Below are positions 16,803-24,382 of a stretch of 60,155 nucleotides of DNA, in pieces (position 1 is the stretch's first letter; the number at the start of each line of letters is the position of its first letter). The notes under the pieces are model-generated. The model had not been told where the DNA came from and made no database searches. It saw only the letters and a list, made by a program, of their open reading frames with translations. Source of the DNA: Mycobacterium sp. E796 (GTDB lineage Bacteria > Actinomycetota > Actinomycetes > Mycobacteriales > Mycobacteriaceae); contig NZ_LZKK01000165.1 of the NCBI RefSeq assembly GCF_001672815.1, forward strand, positions 1 through 60,155, read 5' to 3'. Made by a program: the position numbers and the translations under genes.

Positions 16803-17039
16803 TTACTGGTGTTCCTTCTGGCGCTCTTCGGCGGCCTTGGCGCCGGCGCGCGCCGAATCGGCTTCGGCTTCCTTCTTACCCGCATCGCGCTGGGCGTCCG
16901 CCTTGTCCTGCTGAGCCTGGCCCTCTTCGACGAGGTCGTCGCGGCCGGTGACGGTCCCGCCAACCTCCTTGACCTTGCCCTTGACGCCTTCGACGGTGCC
17001 CCTGACGGCCTCTTGTGGTCCGCTCTTCTGATCGCCCAT
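16803..17039 (-). CDS. CsbD-family stress protein (microaggregate-binding-like)
   Basis: A 78-residue very hydrophilic protein with the CsbD motif VRGTVEGVKGKVKEVGGTVTG and a helical, charge-rich tail (EERQKEHQ). In mycobacteria this family includes the microaggregate-binding protein Mbp1. CsbD members are general-stress genes in many bacteria. ATG 17039 has GGGAGG 7 bases upstream. A SigF-like site with one mismatch lies upstream, and the gene is divergent from a SigF-promoted NmrA-like gene. Confidence 0.9.
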   Translation of the reverse strand: MGDQKSGPQEAVRGTVEGVKGKVKEVGGTVTGRDDLVEEGQAQQDKADAQRDAGKKEAEADSARAGAKAAEERQKEHQ

Positions 17040-17087
17040 CGGTCGACCTCCCTCTCGGTGATTACGTCTCGATTCGCATCTACCGGC

Positions 17088-17111
17088 TTCCCGCCCGGCG
17101 CGGGGCCAAAC
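17088..17111 (-). promoter_or_regulatory. Possible SigF-type promoter for csbD
   Basis: Minus strand GTTT (17111-17108), 15-bp spacer, GGGAA (17092-17088), one base off the -10 consensus, 48 bp before the CsbD start. Confidence 0.35.
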
Positions 17112-17146
17112 ACCCGCGCCCGATTGCGGTCCGAGCGAACTCGTTC

Positions 17147-17170
17147 GTTTGAAAGCGATATTTCCGGGTA
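17147..17170 (+). promoter_or_regulatory. SigF-type promoter for the NmrA-like gene
   Basis: GTTT (17147-17150), 15-bp spacer, GGGTA (17166-17170): exact consensus. Transcription would begin near 17177, which rules out the upstream TTG 17149 as a start. Confidence 0.65.
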
Positions 17171-17196
17171 GTTACTGCCCCCGACTGTTCAAGGGG

Positions 17197-18039
17197 GTGG
17201 AGTCACTGAGCACCATTGCTGTCTTAGGGGCGACCGGCACGGCCGGGTCCCGCGTCGTCGCCCGGCTGCGGGCTCGCGACGTCGAGGTTGTCGAGATCTC
17301 CCGCGCACACGGCGTCGACGTGATCTCGGGACGGGGGTTGTTCCAGGCGCTGGCGGGGGTCGACGTCGTGATCGACGTGTCCAACCCGATGCCCGCGGAC
17401 GGCCGGTCGAACATCACCCAGACGGTGGCCACCGCGACCCGCAACGTCGTGGGAGCGTGCGCCGCACGCGACGTCCAGCGCCTGGTGGTGTTGACGGTCG
17501 CCGGGATCGAAGATCCCTCGTTCGACGGCTTTCCCTATTACGAGGCCAAACGCGCGGCCAAGGAGATCGCGCTCGACGGGCCGGTGCCGGTGACCCTGGT
17601 GAAGTCCACCCAGTGGTACGAGTTCGCCACCAACCCCGCCGCGGTGAGTTCCCGCGACGGCGAGGTGGCCGTCCAGGACTGGCTGATCCAGCCCATCGCC
17701 GCCGACACCGTCGCCGACGTGCTGGTCGAGGCGGCCCTGGGGCAGACGCACCGGCCACGCACGATCGCCGGCCCGGAGGCGGTTCGCCTGCCAGAACTGA
17801 CGTCGAAAGTGCTCGCCCGGCGCGGCGACAATCGCCGCGTGCGCGCCGTGCCGCCCGCGCTCGGTGCGCTCGGCACCGGCGCGCTGTTGGCGTCCGACGG
17901 CGCCATCGTCGTCGGCCCCGACCTAGACACGTGGCTGCGCTCCCTCTCGTCCCCCGGCACGGACGGCGAGTCGGCCGCCGACGGCGGCGCTGCCCCGACG
18001 AGGCTGCGAACGCGGGACCTTTCCCACACCAGCCGTTAG
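17197..18039 (+). CDS. NmrA-like NAD(P)-binding protein
   Basis: A 280-residue Rossmann protein of the atypical SDR/NmrA type. The dinucleotide loop is IAVLGATGTAGSRVVARL. The SDR Tyr-Lys pair may be the FPYYEAKRAAKE motif (YxxxK). Many relatives bind NAD(P) as redox sensors or act as NAD(P)H-dependent reductases. GTG 17197 is chosen from the promoter position; CTG 17206 is a weak alternative. The Ala/Gly/Pro-rich C-terminal 40 residues look disordered. Function unknown. Confidence 0.85.
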   Translation: MESLSTIAVLGATGTAGSRVVARLRARDVEVVEISRAHGVDVISGRGLFQALAGVDVVIDVSNPMPADGRSNITQTVATATRNVVGACAARDVQRLVVLTVAGIEDPSFDGFPYYEAKRAAKEIALDGPVPVTLVKSTQWYEFATNPAAVSSRDGEVAVQDWLIQPIAADTVADVLVEAALGQTHRPRTIAGPEAVRLPELTSKVLARRGDNRRVRAVPPALGALGTGALLASDGAIVVGPDLDTWLRSLSSPGTDGESAADGGAAPTRLRTRDLSHTSR

Positions 18040-18274
18040 ACCCCGAGCAACGTCACGGTTGCGTCACGATCGGTGTCACGATTGGTTAAGAACCGGGCCC
18101 GTTCTCTAAGAATTCTCAACATTGGCGGTCGTATTTATTTGCTCACTTAGCGAAAATGGGGCTCGTGGGGCGATCGGGCCACGCGTGGTTCGCGGTGTTC
18201 TTCTTACGGCGAAACGGCCCCTTTTGGCTTCCGCTACCTTGGTTTTCGAGGATCGGGAGCCTCTCTGAGAAGAA

Positions 18275-18288
18275 ATCAATTGATCAAT
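18275..18288. promoter_or_regulatory. Nested palindromes upstream of the hemophore gene
   Basis: ATCAATTGAT (18275-18284) and ATTGATCAAT (18279-18288) overlap, 20 bp before the start. They could be an operator, but they do not match the IdeR box. Confidence 0.3.
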
Positions 18289-18308
18289 TTCGAAGGACAA
18301 GACTGATC

Positions 18309-18707
18309 ATGAAAAACCGCAGTATCGTCGCGCGCCGGCGAGTTGCCGGCATCAGCGCGGGCTTCCTGCTCGGGGGATTGACCGTGGGCATCATCGGCGC
18401 CCCGTCCGCGGCCGCAGCGCCCGACTGCAGCCCCGGCGGGGTGAACGCCACCGTGTCGTCGGTCCAGGGCGCGGCGCAGCAGTACCTGGCCGCCCACCCG
18501 GACGCCAATCAGGTGGTCACGGCCGCCTACGGGCAGCCGCGGCCGGAGGCCGAGTCGAACCTGCGCGGTTACTTCACCTCGCATCCGCAGCAGTACTACG
18601 ACCTGCGCGGCATCCTGGCGCCGATCGGGGACACCGAACGGCAGTGCAACGTCACGGCCCTGCCGCCGTTCCTGGAGTCGGCCTATCAGGAGTTCATGGC
18701 CGGCTGA
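18309..18707 (+). CDS. Secreted haem-binding hemophore-like protein
   Basis: A 132-residue exported protein. A signal peptide with an RRR n-region ends near APSAAAAP. The mature part matches the mycobacterial haem-binding (TAT_heme/Rv0203-like) family, with PDCSPGGVNATVSSVQGAA, repeated YL.AHPDANQ and FTSHPQQYYDLRGI segments and two Cys residues (CSPG and QCNV) that may form a disulphide. It would bind haem outside the cell for iron uptake. ATG 18309 is used. The 268-bp upstream leader is AT-rich for this genome and holds the palindromes at 18275-18288. Confidence 0.85.
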   Translation: MKNRSIVARRRVAGISAGFLLGGLTVGIIGAPSAAAAPDCSPGGVNATVSSVQGAAQQYLAAHPDANQVVTAAYGQPRPEAESNLRGYFTSHPQQYYDLRGILAPIGDTERQCNVTALPPFLESAYQEFMAG

Positions 18708-18718
18708 CCCGCCGAGAG

Positions 18719-18748
18719 ACGACCCGCCACAACGCCGTGGCGGGTCGT
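18719..18748 (+). terminator. Terminator after the hemophore gene
   Basis: A perfect 12-bp stem (18719-18730 with 18737-18748) and a 6-base loop followed by TTTCG, 12 bp after the hemophore stop. The -35 element of the next promoter (GTTT at 18747) overlaps its end. Confidence 0.8.
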
Positions 18749-18771
18749 TTCGCGTGCACCGCCGGCGGGTA
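18747..18771 (+). promoter_or_regulatory. SigF-type promoter for topoisomerase IB
   Basis: GTTT (18747-18750), 16-bp spacer, GGGTA (18767-18771): exact consensus, 56 bp before the topoisomerase start. Confidence 0.6.
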
Positions 18772-18826
18772 TTGAGCGGGTACTTGTGCAGTCAGCCAAT
18801 GGGAGCCAATCGGACTGGAGGCAACG

Positions 18827-19882
18827 ATGCGGCTGCGTCGCAGCGATCTGGGCAAGCCGGGGATCGCACGCAAACGCCGGGGGAAAGGCTTCGCCTACTA
18901 CGACCCCGAGGGCAACCGGCTGTCCGATCCGGACACTCTGGCGCGCATCAAGGACCTTGTCATTCCGCCCGCATGGAAGAAGGTGTGGATATCGCCCGAT
19001 CCGAAGGGCCACATCCAGGCCGTCGGCACGGACGCGGCCGGCCGCCGGCAGTACCTCTATCACGTGGCCTGGCAGCAGGAGCGGGCCGAGGAGAAGTTCG
19101 ACCGCGTGCTGGAGCTGTCGGTGCAGTTGCCGATGTGGCGGGCGCGCATCGCCAAAGATCTGGCGTGCCGCGGCTTGACGCGTGAGCGGGTGCTGGCCGT
19201 CGCGCTGCGCCTGCTCGACCGCGGCTATTTCCGCGCCGGCGGTGAGCAGTACGCCGAGGAGCACGAGTCCTACGGCTTGGCCACCCTGCTGTGCAGCCAC
19301 GTGACGGTGCGCAGCCACGCGGTCGCATTCGACTTTCCCGCCAAGAGCGGGGTGCGGCGCACGGTGGAAATCGAGGACGCCGAAATCGTTCGCGCGGTGC
19401 GCGCCCTGATGCGGCGCCCGCAGCGCACCGACCGACTGCTGGTGTGCCGTACCGGATCCGGGTGGGTCGACATCCGGTCCGACGACCTCAACGCGCGGTT
19501 CAAGGAGATGGTGGGCGACCAGTACACGGTCAAGGATCTGCGCACCTGGCACGGCACGGTGCTGGCCGCGGCCGCGTTCGCGGACGCGGACCCGCCCGTG
19601 TCGCAGCGGGTGGTCAAGCGCGTCGAGTCCGCGGTCATGAAGGAGGTTGCCGAGGAACTCGGCAACACCCCCGCGGTGGCTCGCGGATCGTATGTCGACC
19701 CGCGCGTCGTCAGCGGCTACGAGCAGGGCCTGACGGTCGACACGGCGGCGCGTCGGGCCGAACGCGCCCGCCGACCCGAGGCCAGACAAGAGATTCTGGA
19801 GAAGGCGACCCGCATGCTCATTCGCCGAGTTGCCAAGGGCCACAGCTCATCCGGAGCATCCCAACTGCCCAAAACCGCGTGA
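18827..19882 (+). CDS. Type IB DNA topoisomerase
   Basis: A 351-residue poxvirus-like bacterial topoisomerase IB that relaxes DNA by nicking one strand through a 3'-phosphotyrosine. The N-domain (residues 1-85) is followed by the catalytic domain with conserved segments LVCRTGSGWVDIRSDDLN and KDLRTWHGT, and the nucleophile is Tyr289 (VARGSYVDPRVV). ATG 18827 has GGAGG 7 bases upstream. An SigF-type promoter precedes it, so it may be stress-induced. The last 30 residues are unlike the family and rich in Lys/Arg/Ser. Confidence 0.92.
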   Translation: MRLRRSDLGKPGIARKRRGKGFAYYDPEGNRLSDPDTLARIKDLVIPPAWKKVWISPDPKGHIQAVGTDAAGRRQYLYHVAWQQERAEEKFDRVLELSVQLPMWRARIAKDLACRGLTRERVLAVALRLLDRGYFRAGGEQYAEEHESYGLATLLCSHVTVRSHAVAFDFPAKSGVRRTVEIEDAEIVRAVRALMRRPQRTDRLLVCRTGSGWVDIRSDDLNARFKEMVGDQYTVKDLRTWHGTVLAAAAFADADPPVSQRVVKRVESAVMKEVAEELGNTPAVARGSYVDPRVVSGYEQGLTVDTAARRAERARRPEARQEILEKATRMLIRRVAKGHSSSGASQLPKTA

Positions 19883-20163
19883 ACCGGGGCGTCGCGGCAG
19901 CCGGCGCGGCGATATCCAGATTGCGAAGTGTTTCTCCCGCGACGAGGCGGCCAACTACCAACGTGCCAGCACAACCGGCCAGCGCAGGCCGCGCGCACGC
20001 GACCGATGTCTCCGCCGATTTCGCACCGTGGACGGCTGCGGGGCGCGCTGCGGCGCTCGGGCCGCAGCCCCTCCAATTGAAATCGATTGCACGACAAAGC
20101 AACTGGTGTCTGAATGCGCCGGGGGACGCGTTTCCCGCGGGAGGAGACGGCGGGAGAAACGCC
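19883..20163. other. Non-coding stretch before the glycan cluster
   Basis: About 280 bp with no convincing gene on either strand. Codon and base patterns are more AT-rich than the flanks. Short ORFs here overlap each other in many frames with no recognisable motif. The cluster promoter follows at 20164. Confidence 0.6.
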
Positions 20164-20187
20164 GTTTATGTAATGACCTATAGGGTA
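20164..20187 (+). promoter_or_regulatory. SigF-type promoter at the head of the glycan cluster
   Basis: GTTT (20164-20167), 15-bp spacer, GGGTA (20183-20187): exact consensus. Transcription would start about 5 bp before the GT4 ATG at 20199, giving a nearly leaderless message. Confidence 0.65.
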
Positions 20188-20198
20188 TTTCGCTCGCC

Positions 20199-21188
20199 AT
20201 GCTCAATTCAGGCTCCGCGAAGAACGTGCTGCTGTGGCACGTCCATGGGTCCTGGACGCAGGCGTTCGTAGCGGGCCGACACCGGTATTTGATTCCGGTG
20301 GCCGCCGACGGCGGCGCCGACGGCATCGGACTGGCCGGGCGAAAGTGGCCCAACGCGCGCGAGATCGCGCTCGGCGAACTGGCGCGCCAGCACATCGATC
20401 TGGTGGTGTTGCAGCGTCCGCACGAGGCCGCGCTGGTGGCCCGGTGGGCCGGACGCCGGGTGGGTGCCGACGTGCCCGGGGTGTACGTCGAGCACAACGC
20501 ACCGCGCCCGTTCGCCGATCGCAGCCGGCATCAGGTCGCGGACCGCCGCGACATCCCGCTCGTTCATGTCACCGATTTCAACCGGCTGATGTGGGACAAC
20601 GGCCGAGCCCCGACGCGGGTGATCGATCACGGCATGGCCGATCCGGGCCCGCGTTACACAGGCGACGTGCCGAGGGCGGCCGCGATGATCAACGAGCCAC
20701 AGCGGCGCGGGCGCACCGTGGGAGCCGACCTGCTCGAACCGTTGTCGGCATACGCGCCGATCGACGTGTGGGGCATCGGCACGGAGTCGCTCTACGCGAA
20801 CCGCGGCGGCGTCACCGGGCGCGGTGACGTTTCGGCTCCACAGCTGTGGGACCAGATCGCGCGGCACCGCGTGTACCTGCACACCGCCCGCTGGACGTCG
20901 TTGGGACTTTCGCTCATCGAGGCGATGTTCCTCGGGATGCCGGTGGTGGCCGTGGGAACGACGATGGCGCCCCTGGTGGTGCCCGGCGAGGCGGGCGTCG
21001 TCGCCGCCGACGTCACCACCCTGGGCGGCGGACTGCGGGATTTCATGAACGACCACGCGGCGGCGGTGGCCGCGGGTAAGGCCGCGCGCGAATTCGCCAC
21101 CGCCCGCTTCGGGCTGGACCGGTTTCTCGCCGAATGGGACGAAGTGATTTCCGAACAGTGCAGCGAATTCAGAAGGGAGCCCGCATGA
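20199..21188 (+). CDS. GT4-like glycosyltransferase, cluster gene 1
   Basis: A 329-residue GT-B glycosyltransferase. The N-terminal Rossmann half holds WHVHGSWTQAF and the VYVEHNAPRPFA segment. The donor half holds the GLSLIEAMFLGMPVVAVGTT signature, the GT4 E-x7-E type region. It lacks the long central part of larger GT4 enzymes, so it is shorter than the family mean. ATG 20199 follows the SigF-type promoter directly. It overlaps the next GT4 by 4 bp (ATGA), so the two are translationally coupled. Acceptor and donor unknown. Confidence 0.9.
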   Translation: MLNSGSAKNVLLWHVHGSWTQAFVAGRHRYLIPVAADGGADGIGLAGRKWPNAREIALGELARQHIDLVVLQRPHEAALVARWAGRRVGADVPGVYVEHNAPRPFADRSRHQVADRRDIPLVHVTDFNRLMWDNGRAPTRVIDHGMADPGPRYTGDVPRAAAMINEPQRRGRTVGADLLEPLSAYAPIDVWGIGTESLYANRGGVTGRGDVSAPQLWDQIARHRVYLHTARWTSLGLSLIEAMFLGMPVVAVGTTMAPLVVPGEAGVVAADVTTLGGGLRDFMNDHAAAVAAGKAAREFATARFGLDRFLAEWDEVISEQCSEFRREPA

Positions 21189-22405
21189 GGATTGCGATGA
21201 TCTCCGAACACGCCAGCCCGCTGGCCCACCTGGGGGACGTGGATGCCGGCGGGCAGAACGTGCATGTCGCCGAGCTGTCGGCCGCGCTGGCGCGGCGGGG
21301 CCACGACGTGGTGGTGTTCACCCGCCGCGACGACCCCCAGCAGCCCGAGTGCGTCGAGACGGAGCACGGCTACTCGGTGGTGCACGTACCCGCGGGCCCG
21401 GCTTGCGCGCTGCCCAAAGATCAACTGTTGCAATACATGTACGGCTTCGCCCATTTCCTGGCGGGGCATTGGCGGGCCCGACCACCCGACGTGGCTCACG
21501 CGCACTTCTGGATGTCGGGGCTGGCCACCCAGCGGGCGGGGCGAGAGCACCGGATCCCCACCGTGCAGACGTTCCACGCGCTGGGCCTCGTCAAGCGGTA
21601 CCACCAGGGCGCCGACGACACCAGCCCGGATTGCCGCATCGGGCTGGAGGCCCTCGTCGCGCGCGGTGCCGACTGGGTGGCGGCCACCAGCACCGACGAG
21701 GTCTTCGAGCTCGTCCGCATGGGACGCGCCCGCTCGCACACGTCGGTGGTGCCCTGCGGTGTCGACATCGACGCGTTCCGCCCGGACGGGCCCGCCGCCC
21801 CGCGCGGCGCCCGCAAGCGGATCGTTTCGGTCGGACGCCTGGTGCCGCGCAAGGGTTTTGAGACGCTCATCCGGGCCATGCCGCGCATCCCCGGCGCCGA
21901 GCTCGTCATCGTCGGCGGCCCGGCGCGCGCGGCCCTGCCCGGCGACCACGAGGCACGGCGGTTGCACCGGCTGGCCGATCAGCTCGGTGTGGCCGACCGG
22001 GTGCGGCTGCTCGGCGGGATCACACGCGGCGAGATGCCGGCCGTGCTGCGCTCGGCCGACCTGGTGGCCTGCACCCCGTGGTACGAGCCCTTCGGGATCG
22101 TGCCACTGGAAGCGATGGCCTGCGGGGTGCCCGTGGTGGCCAGTGCGGTCGGCGGCATACGCGACACCGTTGTCGACGACGTGACCGGTCGCCTGGTGCC
22201 GCCGAAGGATCCCGCCGCCCTGGCCAAGGCGATCAACCCGCTCCTGGACGACGGCCGGCGGCGCGCCGCCATGGGCCGCGCGGGGCGGGACCGCGCCCGC
22301 GCGCGCTACACCTGGGACCGCATCGGGACCGACACCGAACGCGTCTACGAAAAGCTGGCGCGGGCGCGGCGCGAGGTCAGCACCCTCAACACCCGTTCCG
22401 GATAG
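21185..22405 (+). CDS. GT4-family glycosyltransferase, cluster gene 2
   Basis: A 406-residue retaining GT4 enzyme. N-terminal MISEHASPLAHLGDVDAGGQ is the family's glycine-rich acceptor loop. The donor site carries IVSVGRLVPRKGFETLIRA and the E-x7-E pair in WYEPFGIVPLEAMACGVPVV. It resembles the MshA and PimB/PimC class, but its context points to a separate glycan. The start is ATG 21185, overlapping the upstream stop. It converges on the GT2 gene, with 9 bp between stops. Confidence 0.92.
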   Translation: MRIAMISEHASPLAHLGDVDAGGQNVHVAELSAALARRGHDVVVFTRRDDPQQPECVETEHGYSVVHVPAGPACALPKDQLLQYMYGFAHFLAGHWRARPPDVAHAHFWMSGLATQRAGREHRIPTVQTFHALGLVKRYHQGADDTSPDCRIGLEALVARGADWVAATSTDEVFELVRMGRARSHTSVVPCGVDIDAFRPDGPAAPRGARKRIVSVGRLVPRKGFETLIRAMPRIPGAELVIVGGPARAALPGDHEARRLHRLADQLGVADRVRLLGGITRGEMPAVLRSADLVACTPWYEPFGIVPLEAMACGVPVVASAVGGIRDTVVDDVTGRLVPPKDPAALAKAINPLLDDGRRRAAMGRAGRDRARARYTWDRIGTDTERVYEKLARARREVSTLNTRSG

Positions 22406-22414
22406 CGCGATGGT

Positions 22415-23305
22415 TCAACGTGTTTCGAGCAGGCGCACCGATCGCTCCACCGGGTCGGGCAGTCGGCGCCGGGCGCGCAGCGCGGCCGGCAGTGCGGCCA
22501 CGGCCTCGAGCAACGCGATCGCGTGGGCGCGGTCGTGGCTGGCGGCCCACGCGAGGGCGGCCGCGGTCCTGGCGCAGCGCCGCGGCGGGCGGCGCAGGAA
22601 CGCGCTCAGCAACGCGTTGCGCCGGACGCGCGCTTGTTGGACCCGGCTCGCCGATCGAACCGTCGAAGGCTGGTGGTACGCCACCAGCTCGGAGGAGAAG
22701 CACAGGTTCCAGCCGTCGGCGGCAAGATCCCAAGCGAGCAAGTCCTCTTCGCCGCGGAAGTGCAGGATGGGGCTGAAACCGCCGGCCGCCTCGAACGCGG
22801 CCTTGCGCACCATCGCCGAGCAGGACTGGAAACCGAGGATCGACGGGCCCGGTAGGCCCGGATCACGACCGAGCGGACTGGCGGCGAATTCGGCCACCAG
22901 CGGGTCGTCGCGTCGCTGCGGCCAGATCACGGTGCGGGCGGCCAGCAGCGCGACGGTGGGATGCCGGTCAAAAATCTCCTCGGCAAGCGCGGGAGCCGTT
23001 GGCTCCCACCATGAGTCGTCGTCACAGAACGCGATATACGGCGTGGCGGCCCGCGCCACCCCGACGTTGCGAGCGACGGCGCCGTCGTTGCGGCTCAGCG
23101 GGATGACCGTCACCCGGCCGCCGGAGCGGCCCGCGATCCCAGCGGCCGTCGCCACCGATCCGTCACGGGATGCGTTGTCCACCACGAGAATCGGGCAACC
23201 GGTCGTATCGAGCAGTCGATGCAGCACGTCGCGAAGCTCTTGCGCGCGGTCACGCGTCGCGATGACGAAGGAGGTTCGGGGCTCGTTTCCAGCTGAGGCG
23301 GCCAT
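22415..23305 (-). CDS. GT2-family glycosyltransferase, cluster gene on the minus strand
   Basis: A 296-residue GT-A fold enzyme. The nucleotide-binding N-terminus is TSFVIATRDRAQELRDVLHRLL and the metal DxD motif is FCDDDSWWEP. The acceptor motif includes FRGEEDLLAWDLAADGW. It is inverted relative to the rest of the cluster and starts at ATG 23305, with a perfect SigF-type promoter 13 bp upstream. That promoter is divergent from the one for the epimerase gene. Confidence 0.92.
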   Translation of the reverse strand: MAASAGNEPRTSFVIATRDRAQELRDVLHRLLDTTGCPILVVDNASRDGSVATAAGIAGRSGGRVTVIPLSRNDGAVARNVGVARAATPYIAFCDDDSWWEPTAPALAEEIFDRHPTVALLAARTVIWPQRRDDPLVAEFAASPLGRDPGLPGPSILGFQSCSAMVRKAAFEAAGGFSPILHFRGEEDLLAWDLAADGWNLCFSSELVAYHQPSTVRSASRVQQARVRRNALLSAFLRRPPRRCARTAAALAWAASHDRAHAIALLEAVAALPAALRARRRLPDPVERSVRLLETR

Positions 23306-23317
23306 GACCGCTGCGGC

Positions 23318-23341
23318 TACCCGGGAATCGGTCGCCGAAAC
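23318..23341 (-). promoter_or_regulatory. SigF-type promoter for the GT2 gene
   Basis: Minus strand GTTT (23341-23338), 15-bp spacer, GGGTA (23322-23318): exact consensus, 13 bp before the ATG at 23305. Confidence 0.65.
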
Positions 23342-23344
23342 CCC

Positions 23345-23368
23345 GTTTCATAGGACAACCGCGGGGTA
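23345..23368 (+). promoter_or_regulatory. SigF-type promoter for the epimerase-to-GT9 operon
   Basis: GTTT (23345-23348), 15-bp spacer, GGGTA (23364-23368): exact consensus, with only 3 bp between its -35 element and that of the opposite promoter. It sets the epimerase start at GTG 23379, about 10 bp downstream. Confidence 0.65.
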
Positions 23369-23378
23369 CGAGAACGCG

Positions 23379-24374
23379 GTGCGGCCATTATCGCGTGTGC
23401 TCGTCACCGGGGGTGCCGGCTTTCTGGGCGTCCACTTGTGCGAGCAGCTCCTCGGAACCGGCGTGGAAGTCGTCAGCGTGGACAACCTGTCCACGAGCCC
23501 GCCGGGGGCGGCGCAGCGGCTGGCCGGGCGGACCGGCTATGAGTTTGTGCGGCAGGACATTTGCGATCCCGGTGCCGTCGACGTCCTCGGTGCGTCGTTC
23601 GACACCGTGTTCCATCTGGCGTCGCCCGCGTCGCCGATCGACTATCAGCGGATGCCCATCGCCACGCTGCTCGCCGGGTCGGCGGGCACGGCGACGGCGC
23701 TGGAGATCGCCGAACGCGCGGGGGCCCGGTTCGTGCTGGCGTCCACCAGCGAGGTCTATGGTGATCCCGAATTGCATCCACAGCGCGAAAGCTATTGGGG
23801 CAACGTGAATCCGGTGGGACCGCGCAGCATGTACGACGAGGCCAAGCGCTACGCGGAGGCGTTGACGTTCGCCTACCACCGCCTGCGGCGCGCCGACGTC
23901 GGCGTCGCTCGCATCTTCAACACCTACGGGCCGGGCATGCGCACCGATGACGGCCGGATGGTTCCGACGTTCTGCCGTCAGGCGCTGCGCGGGGAACCGC
24001 TCACGGTGTCAGGCACGGGGCTGCAGACCCGCTCGCTGTGCTACGCCGACGACACCGTGGCCGGCCTCATCGCGCTGGCGCGCAGCGATTTCAGCGGGCC
24101 GGTCAACATCGGCAATCCCATCGAACTGACGGTGCGCGCGGTGGCGGAGCTGATCCGCGGGCTGGCGGGCAGCACCTCCACGATCCAACTCACCCCGGCG
24201 GCCGTGGACGACCCGCAACGCCGATGCCCGGACATCACCCTGGCGCGCCGGGAATTGGGCTGGGAGCCGCGGATCGACTACCGCACCGGGCTGCGCACCA
24301 CCGTCCAATGGTTCCGCGTCACCGCCGACGACCCGCAGTGGGGGGTCCCGGAACCCGAGCGACTGGCGCAGTAG
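23379..24374 (+). CDS. UDP-glucuronate decarboxylase-like extended SDR
   Basis: A 331-residue extended SDR acting on a nucleotide sugar. NAD loop VLVTGGAGFLGVHLCE; substrate segment LASPASPIDYQRMP; STSEVYGDPELHPQ; catalytic Tyr-Lys in MYDEAKRYAE; ARIFNTYGPGMRTDDGRMVP. This set matches UDP-xylose synthase/decarboxylase enzymes better than GalE. A product such as UDP-xylose or a related pentose is inferred. ATG 23304 (overlapping the opposite start codon) would lengthen it by 25 residues, but that stretch has poor codon use and lies upstream of the promoter. The carbamoyltransferase follows 8 bp later. Confidence 0.88.
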   Translation: MRPLSRVLVTGGAGFLGVHLCEQLLGTGVEVVSVDNLSTSPPGAAQRLAGRTGYEFVRQDICDPGAVDVLGASFDTVFHLASPASPIDYQRMPIATLLAGSAGTATALEIAERAGARFVLASTSEVYGDPELHPQRESYWGNVNPVGPRSMYDEAKRYAEALTFAYHRLRRADVGVARIFNTYGPGMRTDDGRMVPTFCRQALRGEPLTVSGTGLQTRSLCYADDTVAGLIALARSDFSGPVNIGNPIELTVRAVAELIRGLAGSTSTIQLTPAAVDDPQRRCPDITLARRELGWEPRIDYRTGLRTTVQWFRVTADDPQWGVPEPERLAQ

Positions 24375-24382
24375 GGGGTTTC

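Noticed and set aside
23304..23378. ATG at 23304 as the epimerase start
   Set aside because: It shares bases with the opposite GT2 start codon, lies upstream of the SigF promoter for the gene, and has poor third-position GC. It cannot be excluded by sequence alone.
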